A stretch of 64,000 bases of DNA from Penelope pileata. Its lineage: Eukaryota > Chordata > Aves > Galliformes > Cracidae. The stretch lies in assembly GCA_013396635.1 (NCBI GenBank), contig WBMW01005528.1, positions 259,804-323,803 of the forward strand, given 5' to 3'. Made by a program: the position numbers and the translations under genes. Below, one piece after another: positions 51,301 through 62,402 of this stretch (position 1 is the first letter of the stretch; each line of letters begins with the position of its first letter). The notes under the pieces were generated by a model. That model was not told where the DNA came from. It ran no database searches and worked only from the letters and a program-made list of their open reading frames with translations.

Positions 51301-52513
51301 AGGACAACAGCAGCGCTGGATCACCCAGACGGGACCTCACCTCAACACCTGAACACTGCTGCTTCTTTAGAGCACACACCTTCACCCCACACTGGTGAAC
51401 TGAGACAAGAATCACTCCATCGCTTCAGTTAAGTCTGGTAGTAATTAATTTCATTGAGTTTGACATTTGAAATAAGTGAAGGAACATGCTTCCACCATCT
51501 GGAAAAGTGCATGCTGACACTTCCAATCACTTGTGCATCCATTCGTGAATGTGTCTAAGGAATGTTTGCTATTTTTACATATATACAGAGAGAGAAGGTA
51601 AATTGCACATCAAGGCATCAATTCATGCAGACAAGCAGAGCAGCCCAGCACCACTCGTCACACAGATGAGCACAAGGCGTGTTGAGTGGTAGAAGCAGCC
51701 AAATGAGGTAAGAAAATACTTGGGAAACCAGAGACAAGGCAAATGCCAAGAAGAGTTATCAGTGTACTTTGAGGAGACTGATCTACACATGGAACATGCC
51801 TGATAATCTCTCCATCAAGAAAATAAGCTACGTACAAAGTACCTTGTACCAGGGTCTATGCAACAGCTTCAAAGCAATGTGTACATTTTATGTGCCATCA
51901 TTTATTACTCAAGGGGAGGACAGACTCTACATAGCTACAGGAAAACAAATTTCTATCCTTCCAAGAGTGCAAAGGGGTCATAGTATGTTTTTCCCTTTAA
52001 TAAATTTTGAAATTACTCTGAGATCTTCTCCAGAGCAAGGAGAAGTGAGAGCCATTCACTTTGATATTAAGATAGACATCCTAGGATTGTCAGCTACACA
52101 CAACACCCAAACCTGTGAGAGTTTGGAAAGGACCCTGATCTTTGCCAGTGCCATCCTGGTTCCTCCTGTCCTTTAGCTCATCCCAGCCAAAAACCACCAG
52201 GACAGGTGCAGAAGAGTTCCAGTTGCAAGAGTACAGCCATATACATAGCACAATAAAATTTCACACTAGAAAACAAGACATTTTGGGTTAAGCTAACCAC
52301 TGTGTCAATTCGAAGCAATCATCAGCCCAGTGTAGAGCTGCTGAGGCTGGTGGCTGCTCGGCCACTGGAGTGAGAAACAGGAGCACGATGCTAACCAGGA
52401 CCAGACAGCTATGAAAGGGCTTCACTGAGGCTGGAGGTGCAGTGTGCGTGTTGAGTTGTCCTCGTTCCAGCCCTGCACTCAAGCCATTGGGCTTAACCTT
52501 CTGCAAGCACCTT

Positions 52514-52526
52514 AAAAAAAAAAAAA
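52514..52526. repeat. Poly-A run (13 nt)
   Basis: Thirteen consecutive A in intron 1. Confidence 0.85.
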
Positions 52527-55500
52527 TCACCCAGACCTTGGTGGAGCAGCAACTGCCTCCCCTCCTCTCGACTCCAAGAGGTATGGACACTGCCTTACAG
52601 AACAGCTCCCCACCCCACATCCCTTTCACTCACTGAGATACTTTATAGGAGTGTTGTTGCACTCCAAGACGTGCTGTCAAGTATAAGCTGCTTCCTCAGC
52701 ACGAAAGGATGTTCTCACAGACCTGTAGGCTCCACTGGTGCCAAGTATGCCACTTCCTCCCAAAGTGCTGATCCATCATTGGGCAGACTTCCAGGGGCAC
52801 AGATGAGGACTGCTGCTTGTCTGGAGCAGGTTATTTCACCTCCCGAGCTCTCCAATGATTATTTCTCACTATGCTTTACTTCCTAGAAGAATTTTCCACA
52901 TGCCTTATTTAATCCTGTGTCAACTGACATTGTACAGGCATGACATACCTGCCTGCTTTAACAGTCCCTCCACTATCATGCATTGCTCACTCAAATGGAA
53001 AGAAAGGCATTGAAACATCTCCCCCAGATATGTTACTTCAGACATCTGCAGTTTTGGTCCTTAGCATAGGAAAATTTGTTTCAGAGAGCCTCCAAAGCTG
53101 GGATTTTCAAGTGATCCTAAGGCAGCTACACCCTAAAAGCTGCTTGGTGATCTGTAACTGCCAGGCTCCATAGACCTGCATTCAGGTTTTCAGCCCTTTT
53201 GTCATTGAAAAATATTTACTATAAGAATCTGCATTTCACCACCATCAAAAATAATCAAGTTAACTACCCAAGGCACAGCAACAGGGGCAGGTAGATGGGG
53301 CCCAAATTCCACCCAGGTTCCTTAGAGGCAGCACAACCTGGAGCAAAAAAGTGATGGAATTCGCACCCCCAGATCAGGTATTTCAGCTTCACCCTTAAAA
53401 ATCTCATCCCATGCCCTGAAGTGGGCAGCTCTGCTCAGGCAGCTTGGACTCAGCTATTTCCAGACTTGTGGGACTCATGCCTGTTTCAGCAGTGCTTTTA
53501 TTTGGGATGTGTCCCTGGGGCTAGGAGGGCCCCAGCTTGACTGGCCAAGGCTTCAGAGCAGGGAGCTGCAGGCAGGGAAGGGCACTGGGTTACTCAGTTA
53601 CACTGAACATGCACAACATGCAACTTCTAGCAGGAGCAGAAAGACTCAGAGCATCTCTAGGATTATTGCTGCAAATTTTTAAACTACCTTCAAACGAACA
53701 ACCCAACATTCTTTACAGATTTCCACACTCACAAGTTCCCACAACCAGTTTTGGTTCTGGGTCACATTTCATAGGATCCTATTCCCCAATGACAGAAGTC
53801 ACACTGTACTTTCCTAGGCTGAATCCCATCCAGCCTGTGAATGCTCTGCAAGCCCTGGAGCAGCTCTGGCAGAAGGGCTGAGCATGCCTGCTGCCTCCCT
53901 CCCCTACACAGCCCTGCAAGACAACAACCTCCAGTGCAGAAAGGATTCACTGCTTCCTGATATAGCTCTTGTCATTACGAGAGCAGTGGGAAAATTTTCC
54001 TCTGTTTCCAGAGCAGATATGGCCCTTATTCTTCTTCTGGGTTGCATCCTGCAGGGAACCAGAACTGAAGTTTTGAGAAGAGCTGGAGCAAGCTGTACAC
54101 ACTGAGGGCTGCTCGCTCCTCCCAGTCCCTGCTCCTGAGGTCAGGAGGGAAAGCATCCAACAGTTGCAGAAAGACAGATTGTTTAAATTAAAACATTTGA
54201 GAGAGGCGGAGAGAGGGACTTTCTCCCAAAGTGTACAAGACGTGATAATATGCCTCTCCCAATCCCTGCAAACCCCTACAAGAGAACATTCCTAGCAGTT
54301 TTCCTATATGAGCACTCTCCCACGTGTTCCAAAGGCAGCGACAAGGATGAAAGCCGCTTCCTCCTCCCACCCTCACGTCGCTTTTGGATCTCAGAAACAG
54401 CAAGGGGATTCTTTGTGATCTGCCCTCCCTGTTACAAAAAGCAGAAGACCCAAAGGGATCAAGAGAAAAACAACATCAGCCTCATTAAGAAAAGCATCTG
54501 CAGCCACGGTGCTCCAGGCGAGCACTCCTTATCCTTCAAGGAATCGACAGCTTTCCAAGAGGAGACACTGAGCAGTGCAGCCAGGGAACAGCCTCACTTG
54601 GGGGATGGACAGCATCACATCTTCTAGGGAAAACCCTCCATCCCCATCTATTTGCAGACATCTTCAGCTTCCAAGCAGCACCAGCACATCAGAGCCAACG
54701 CTTCAATGCACAAACCAGGCCCAGGGCTCCCCAGCGAGAGCCACCAGCACTCAGCTCCTCCCTGCCTCTCTGCATCTGCAGGCCAAGCCATCACATCGTT
54801 AGTGAGAGTCCAGGTTCCCAGTCACTTGATATCCAATGGAATTCGTATGGAATTTTCAGCCAGCTTGGAAAAAAATTATGCCAGCAAACTCTTTTTCTCA
54901 AGTTGTTCATGGAAATCACCTTGCACAAGGTGGACAAGTAAAATGGATGTTTTAATTCTCTACTAAAGCTGCATTTTGTTGTAACAAATGAGGATTCTAA
55001 AGCTTTTGTTATTTTTTTTGATGGATCATTTTTACAGCAGAGGAATGATTTCATAAGAAAAAAATCCAGTGGCTAGAAATCAAAAATGTAAACATTTCTG
55101 TGTAGTGTCTCAGGATCATATTCTTCCAAAACACCAAAGCAGCACCAGAAACACATGGGTTCTGTGCCACAGCACTGCCTGGAACACACCACCTGCACCT
55201 CCTCCCCAGCACAGGGAAAAGCAATCAGCCCAAGTGCTGATGCTCCCAAAGGGCAGCACTTCAGCCACAGGAAAAACGAAATCCATAGGTACAAGAGCCC
55301 ATGACTTCAACTCCAGCCCACTAAAAAGAGCATTTGCAGCTTCTGAATCAGTTTCCGTTCTCCGGCCTCCTGGCCATCACTGCTGTTTTATTGAAATTGG
55401 CCCAGCAGCATCAATTAAAGTAATTTCTGGTCAATTCCTCACCCTATCCCCTTCACTTGGCGCTGACCCACCCACAGCTCACCATACCCCCTCCACAACT

Positions 55501-57354
55501 GCAACCCAGGAGCCACACTTCTATTTTCAGTGCCCTGCCAGTGTGGTTAACCAGCTGCCTGGGGCTTGCAGAATGAAGCTTTTGGGCAGGAAATTAAAAA
55601 AGCTTAATTTATAACCAGGCATTCATTAAGGCTCGGAAAGGGGACAGCGGCAAGCCATAGGGTGGACTCACACATCCAACCACCCTGCTTGGGTAAGGCA
55701 GCTCCTTTCCTCCAGGACACCCCAGGAGGATGCAGCAACCAAGCCAGGACCCATTGCTCAACACCCACCCCTCTTCTTGCCTGCACTTCAGGAGATGTTG
55801 TGCCAGGACAGCATCTTAGCACTACCAGCCTTGTTGTAGGTGTTGGAGAGAAGTGGCCTGAGTTATCAGGGGTTACCACGTTAATTTGGAGATGGGCTTT
55901 CCTTCTGGGTACCGCTGGGTGTGCAAGGAAGAACAGGAGCTTACTAACCCTACAAGCTCCAGCTTTTTGTTTTGCAAAGAAACTGCAGCAGCAGCAAGCC
56001 TCCTTTGGGAATATTATTTGGATTTTCTGTGCACAGTTTACATCACAGCTGGTGTCAGCGCCCCTGGCAACCACAGCTGCCAAATCCCAGCTCCAGACCC
56101 CTGCTAACATTTAGGTGCAGGAACATTTCAGATTTCAGCTGAGATTTGGTCCTGTAACTCTGGAAGTACAGTGAAACGGAGCTGTTTGGCACCAGCTGAA
56201 ACACCTGGCTTGGAAGCTCCTTTTTTCCATTTCTTCTAAGCAGAATGACACTTGTATTCACAGTGACTCATCTCCTTGACCTTTCTATTCACTTTTAATG
56301 GTGCAAGCTGGAAACAAGGGCATGCAAACAATGCATTCATTATTCAGCTGGTGAACTGCAGCCCTCAGACCCAATCTCTACCCTGCAGCAGAGGAGCACA
56401 CAGGGTGTATATCTCATTCCAGCACACTGAGGATGAGCCCCCTCAAAGACCACACAAACCCACTGTTCTTGCTCCACAGAAGAGGGGTGCAGCTGAAGGA
56501 GCTTGTACCCTAGTGCCAACAATTGCTGTGTAAAACACTGCATGAGTGCAGGAGACCCTGGGAAACTGGCAGTGTCACCTCCAGGAGCTCAGCTGCAACA
56601 AATTCTTACTGAAGCATTGTCTTGGAAACAGAAGAGGGGGTGGAGGGAGGGACAGAGGAGGAAAAGGGGCCACTGAGGCTCTCTGAGGATACACAGCCAC
56701 TCAGCTGGAGCACAGTTTTCCTCTGTCCACACAACAAACAGAAACTCCAGCTGACATGGAAATGGAACTAAATTTGGCCACTAAAACTTCCCGGCAGTCC
56801 CCTCAAGCAGTGACTCCAGCAGACCCTGTGGTGACCTCCTCTCTAGGAGTTTCCCCCCATTGACTTCTTGCAGCATTTCCAGCAGAGCTGCAAACTTCCC
56901 CCCATCCTTTGCAAGCTGTAGCAAGGAGGCGAAGAAAGAAAAAGGCTTTCAGCAGTTTGCTTAAAAGCTGAGCCAGGAAAAAAAACTTTATTTACTCTGA
57001 AAAAATTAGCATCTCCCTAGCTGCAGATGCACAGCTTGATGCAGGCAGACATGGTATGCAGGGTCATCTCAAGCTAACAAAGATTTGGCTGCGTTTAAGC
57101 CAGGCCAATCGTTCAGCTCTTCAGCAAGCTGCAACTTCCTTAGGAGAGCAGACAACCTCTGAAGCACACCTCTCATCCCTTGCTAGGGAAACAGGGTGCC
57201 TTGCTCGTTTGGATGAAACCCAGACGCTGCTCAGATGAATGGGAAGCTGTCCCTGAGCACAGCAGCACCAAGGTTTGGCCTTCAAATCATTTTCCTGCTG
57301 CTCTAGGTTCACTGGGCTGAGCATCACAAGGAATATAGCATCAGGCACGGGAGA

Positions 57355-57395
57355 CCTAGAATGGCTTGGGTTGGAAGGGACCTCACGAGAAACCA
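57355..57395 (-). mobile_element. CR1 non-LTR retrotransposon, 3'-end remnant
   Basis: The plus strand reads AGAATGGCTTGGGTTGGAAG then GGACCTCA. This is the complement of the conserved 3' terminus of bird CR1 LINEs (sense TGAGGTCCCTTCCAACCC...CATTCT). The element is therefore in minus orientation, the same as COL5A1. Only about 40 bp are well matched. The usual 8-bp ATTCTRTG terminal repeats are missing or degraded, and similarity fades to the right. It is a heavily 5'-truncated, inactive relic with no coding sequence. Confidence 0.75.
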
Positions 57396-58485
57396 AACCA
57401 AACCCATTAGGGATGAAGACACTTAGCCCAGCGCTGGGATAGGGGCAGAACATTCAGTAGCAACACACTGGAATTGCTTTCTTATACCAACACAGTAGCT
57501 CAATGTCACCACCTGAAAGCCAGCTGGAAAACTGACAGCATCTTACCTGGCCTGATCCTGCATTACAGCACAGGGGTAGCATGCAATACCCCCCATGGTA
57601 ACCCAGCTTCAGTACCCAGCACCCTGCTTCCACCTGCATCCCTCCAGCTTCCAAAGGATTTTCTTCCCAGTAAACCGAAGCATGTGTGTAGCTACTTAAC
57701 AGACCCTCTGCCTGCTTCAGATTTCATTTCTAGACAATGCTTCGTAGTGTTCTGAGAGCAGTTGATACAACAGCACAATGATCTGTATCTAAACATCACC
57801 AAAACTGCATGAGCAACCCGTTCAATTTTGAAGATGAAATCCAAATAATTTTGAGTTTGCTGTGTGTTGCTAGACAAGAAAAGACCATCCATGAGAGGAA
57901 AAGCATTTTTCAAGTAGAAAATTTAGACCACAATTACTAACTTAACCTGAAGAACAAGGAGGAAGAGACTCAAAACACTTTGGTGCTTGAAAATAAATGC
58001 ATCTTGCTGGCATAGCAGCATTCAGCCTTGCTTCTGTGTTACAACACTGCCAGGTTCTGCACAGGGAGAGAGGATCAGGCCTCAGTGCATGGGGAATGTG
58101 GGGATGGCCCACAGGCTGGGAAGAAGTCTGCAGCAGAGCTTGGGAATCATCCCTGGTGCAGCTCGCTCCACTCATTCAATCTCTGAACCACCCCTTTTCT
58201 TTCCAGCCCATTACGCAATCTTGAAGAAAAACTCCAGCACTGTAATTACATTAATGTCATTTTCCCAGTTTCAAAAAAAGGAACATCTCGACGCTGTGAA
58301 AGCTTCCAGATGATGCTAAGAATCCAGTTGGCTTCTGGAGAGAGAAAGAGCCTAGACTCAGAGCAACCAACCTCAAAAATGCCTTTTGTGCAACTCCTTC
58401 GTTTATTTTAGTTCTAAAGATTTTCCAGATGTGTCCACAGAGAAACCACGGCATCATCTGGATGGTTCACTCCGTGCCAGGCTTC

Positions 58486-58504
58486 ATTTCAAGGGCCTTG
58501 AAAT
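58486..58504. repeat. 19-bp inverted repeat with 9-bp perfect arms
   Basis: ATTTCAAGG (58486-58494) and CCTTGAAAT (58496-58504) are perfect complements around one central G. Unlike the AT-rich palindromes here, the arms are not simple sequence. The shape TCAAGG-N-CCTTGA could be a dimeric protein-binding site, but no factor can be assigned from sequence alone. Confidence 0.8.
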
Positions 58505-58552
58505 TCGCCGACAGTAACCCGGTGGCTAATTATACCACATTGCCAACCTAAG

Positions 58553-58566
58553 TTTTTTTTTTTTTT
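58553..58566. repeat. Poly-T run (14 nt)
   Basis: Fourteen consecutive T in intron 1, inside a wider T-rich stretch that continues to about 58695. Confidence 0.85.
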
Positions 58567-61500
58567 CCATATAACACCACATTGTAACAATTTTTTCCAT
58601 TCTTTCATGTCTCAACTTTTTTTCTGGTTTTGGTCATTCTACCCATATTGGGATTTTCTCGATTTGTTTGTTTCACACAAAGGTTTCAATTTTATTTTTA
58701 AGGAAAAAACTGCCGGTTTGCAAACTCAGCATATATCACATGAGCTCCAACCCTGCTAGTAAGGATAAAAGCCCTGATATCACGGCAGAGCCAGGCTGCA
58801 GCTGCAGAAGGCAGCCCCAGCAGCCCCTCAAGCAAGCCAGGAGGGCAAAGGAGAAGCAGTGCATGGCCTGGATGAAGAGCTGAAGGTAAAAGGCAGGCAG
58901 CAGGCAATCTTAGAAGGCAGAAAAAGATCTTAAGGGTGTGAAGATAGCACTGCTCACCTTGATCAAAGATTTGCACTTACAGCCAAACAGTGAATTTGCT
59001 AGCTCAGGACACTGCTACGTGCTTTGCTGATGCTCAAAGTCCAGGAACGGAGCAAGCCCCTGAGGGAGGCCACTGGAAGGAGGTCCAAGGAAACTCCAGC
59101 TTGCAGAAGGCTTCAGCTCTCAACAAAATAATCCGAGTACTACACGCTAGCCCCATACTCAGTCTCCAGACTTAGAACTAAGGGTAAACCATGCTGGCAG
59201 TTCTACTGTGCAGGTACAAAAATGAATGCTGCATGAGGGGCAGAGCTGTTCCCCAGGGACAAACCAAGCCCCCAGAACCCCCGAGCTCCCACTCACTGCC
59301 AGAAGGGCACTGCAGCTCTCACCATGTCCTGCTATGGATGCAAGGCTCACTGCTTTCTCCAGAAGGCACAGGAGAGTGTTCACCAGGAAGGCTTCCCTTC
59401 CAAGAACCCTTAAAATCTCTCTTGAAAACCACCCTCCCATGAGCAGGGAATGGATACCTACAAGCAGCTCCAAAGTGCTACTCTTCCCAGCTCTGTACAA
59501 CAGCTGCAGGGGTCATAACCAGAAAGAAATCCACGTAAAAACGAGAGCCAAAAAGGGCACTGAGCAGCCCCGTTCCAGAACACAACCAAGTGCACAAAAA
59601 CCTCCAGAACTCAGCACAGTTCTAGTACTCTCAAGAAGCTAAAGTCAGCAGCACAGGCAGACAGGGCAGGGGAAGCTGCAGAAGCACACTCATGCCTTTG
59701 TGGTGACACTGATGTTGTTGGACAAATACTGAAGATTTAAAGCTGATCCAATTCCAGCAGATGACTGAAAGGCCTCAGCATTCCCAAAGCATCTTCTGTC
59801 ACTGCATCAGACCTGCATGAGAGACAGAGCTCTCCCATATACATGAGTGGGAGTCTACACTGGATAGAAACACACCAGGAGTGGAGGAAGCCTTCCTCCA
59901 TGCGTAGAGTTTGAGGTGCATTCTTGGTTCATTTCTGGTACATTTCCCAAATAATTCTTATGTTTTAAACTGTAATTTCCAATTTCCAAAAATATTCATA
60001 TTGAAGAGTTAAGCGCATTTTCAAACAAAACCTAAATAATTTATTTTTTCTTGAAATAATTATATAGAGCAGCTGCTTTCCAATAAGGCTCCCACTAAAC
60101 AAACCAGGTGAGCACATGTGGGTGCCTGTGTACATGTGCTGAAGTGCCAAACTTTCACTTGTAACACATCAGGGATTTCCCCATGCATAGGGGCTGACAC
60201 ACTTCAAAGTCAATTCACCCTACCACAGAAGGTGAGCCCAAATGCAGTTCTTCCCAAATCACTTGGACCTAGGCATCCCTGCACCCAAACCACAGCACAC
60301 ACCGACCATCCTACCCCTAACACAAGTGCCAACCAGCAAATAAGAGGCTCTTAGCTCAACCCCTGGAAGTACTTTGAGGCCAAGCAGCCCTACACCTGAC
60401 ACCATCCAAACACAGCCAGACCCATTAGTGTGCTGCTCTCCAACAGCCCACGCTCAGCTCCTTGCCCCCATCTCAGGTCCCTCCACCAGATGCCTCTGCA
60501 GGCATAAAACAAAAGTAGAAAAAGTACTTGTTAAATTCAACTGCCAATCTGCTTTGTTGCTGCAGATCAGAAAAATTCAGACTGAAGAGCAGTTTCCTGG
60601 AAAGTATTTCCACTGATTCATTTTTAAGTCCAGACAAAACTCAGATTACCTAAAGATGCATCTATAAATGGCACCTCACACAAATCCCCCTGCATTAGCA
60701 ATACACCACAGCTCTGCCTGCTACACTTTTAGCATCTGCTGCCATGGTTTGCCTTGGCTTAAAGAATATATCTGTAATTCAAAGCACTGATGAGAACTGA
60801 CACTCTAACCCCAAGCCGGAGCCACACAGATCCCTGCACAAGCTGGAGGAGGCTGAGCCCTGCCCCACACCTGGGCTTCCCAGCACACCTGGGCTCACAC
60901 CCCCACTCCCCATCACCTCCCCACAGCAGAGGTGGGAGAGTTCAGAGCAGGAACCAGAGCATTATTCAACAAAAGTCTGAGATACTAACACACCCTCACA
61001 ATGCTGATGTATTTTCAAGTCATCAGGAGACACTGAAGAATCCTACCTGCTAGGCTTGCTCGACATTTAGAGGAGACCTGAGAAGTCCATCTCCTTCAGC
61101 AACAAAACTAAGAGGCAGGGGACAGCACCCATTTAAAACAAGGATGCACATCCCCTTGGCAGTCCCTCCCTATTTGTTCTCGGGCAGACTGTCAGCAAAC
61201 ACTGGGAGTAACACCAGCTTGGTTTTTTGGATTACACTTGCGTTTAAAACTACATTCTATATACAAGGTTCCAGAAGTGGAGATCTGACACAGCAATGCC
61301 AGCGGGCAGAAGCACATCCAAAAAACCAGTAACCCTTCCATAGCTTTCGCCTTCAAGAGCTACACCCTAAAGACTGATGATGAAGTAGGATTTCTCCGAT
61401 CCCCAAGTGAATTACTGCCCAGGCAATACAGGAACCCTGCAGGCTGAAGATCCAGAGTTCCCGATAGCTTTGATAGGAGCCAGCCCAACCAGCTCCGCTA

Positions 61501-62385
61501 CAGCAGGTCAGGAACCAGCTCCTGCATCCAGCACTGCAGGGAGGAGAGCCTCCAAGGGAATGGGCTGCAAAGGTTTTCATCTTGACCCCAGCCTACAGGG
61601 AAGAATAATAAATTACCTAAGCTGCATGCCTCTATGCATCCTCTGGACAGAGCGTGGCCAACAGCTGCGTTGCTTTCAAGCCGGAGCCCAGTTCCAAACT
61701 GGCGGTACACTGACAGCCTGATCCAGGCTTTGCACTGGAAATCAGAGCTACCACCAATGCCAGATTTCAAGTCATATTTCTTCTTGTAAAACAATATCAA
61801 CACATTCAATTGGCAAAATATTAAACAAAAGATTTTCAACTGGCTGGATACGGATTATTTTTTAGCTCATTCTAGATGGCTGGGGAAGAGCCAAGGAGAG
61901 AAGCAACAGATGGTAACAGGATACTTCATAATTTCCAGCATTTTTATTCCTTCTAAAGAGCATGCCATGTATTCTTATGACACTTCTTCACCACTAAAGG
62001 AAACTGCTGCTTCCAAAAGTTTTCACCCAAAAACCCAATCCAATTTTATAAGCATTTGTAAAAGTATAGACAGACTCCAACTTTGTCTGTGGGTTAGATT
62101 TTTGTGTGACATCATCTGTTAAAATATGGGAAAATGTGAGCTGGAAGGGCAGTGTTCAGAGGCAGCTCAGTTCACGGCACTTCTGACATTGTGATTTCTC
62201 TGTTTGCTCTGGAAGCCTTCTATCCTGGATTTCTTCCCTTCTTTCCTTGGTGCTATTGATGGATGGATCCGCATCTGAGGATGAGCACAAGTGTTTTATT
62301 TCTCCACACACAGAAACTGACTAAAATGAAAATGAAACAAACAATCTGGGCTGAAATAAAACCCAAAAAAACCTTGGAAAGATTC

Positions 62386-62402
62386 AAAAAAAAAAAAAAA
62401 AA
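62386..62402. repeat. Poly-A run (17 nt)
   Basis: Seventeen consecutive A in intron 1, preceded by shorter A runs from about 62320. Confidence 0.9.

Noticed and set aside
51769..52176. 135-codon plus-strand open frame in intron 1
   Set aside because: It has no recognisable domain, no splice or promoter context, and lies antisense in an AT-rich intron. A chance frame is the simplest reading.
6328..56270. AP-1 heptamers TGASTCA (6328, 8026, 11395, 32821, 41585, 42640, 46644, 56264)
   Set aside because: The eight I found are about what chance predicts for this motif in 64 kb (roughly one per 8 kb), and they do not cluster.
57530..57555. Donor-like CAG|GTAAGA on the minus strand in intron 1, possible alternative first exon
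   Set aside because: There is no upstream start codon with a signal-peptide-like hydrophobic stretch and no CpG-rich promoter context.
61378..61450. Box C/D snoRNA-like arrangement (TGATGA ... CTGA)
   Set aside because: There is no terminal stem pairing and no internal C'/D' boxes. Such words are common by chance.
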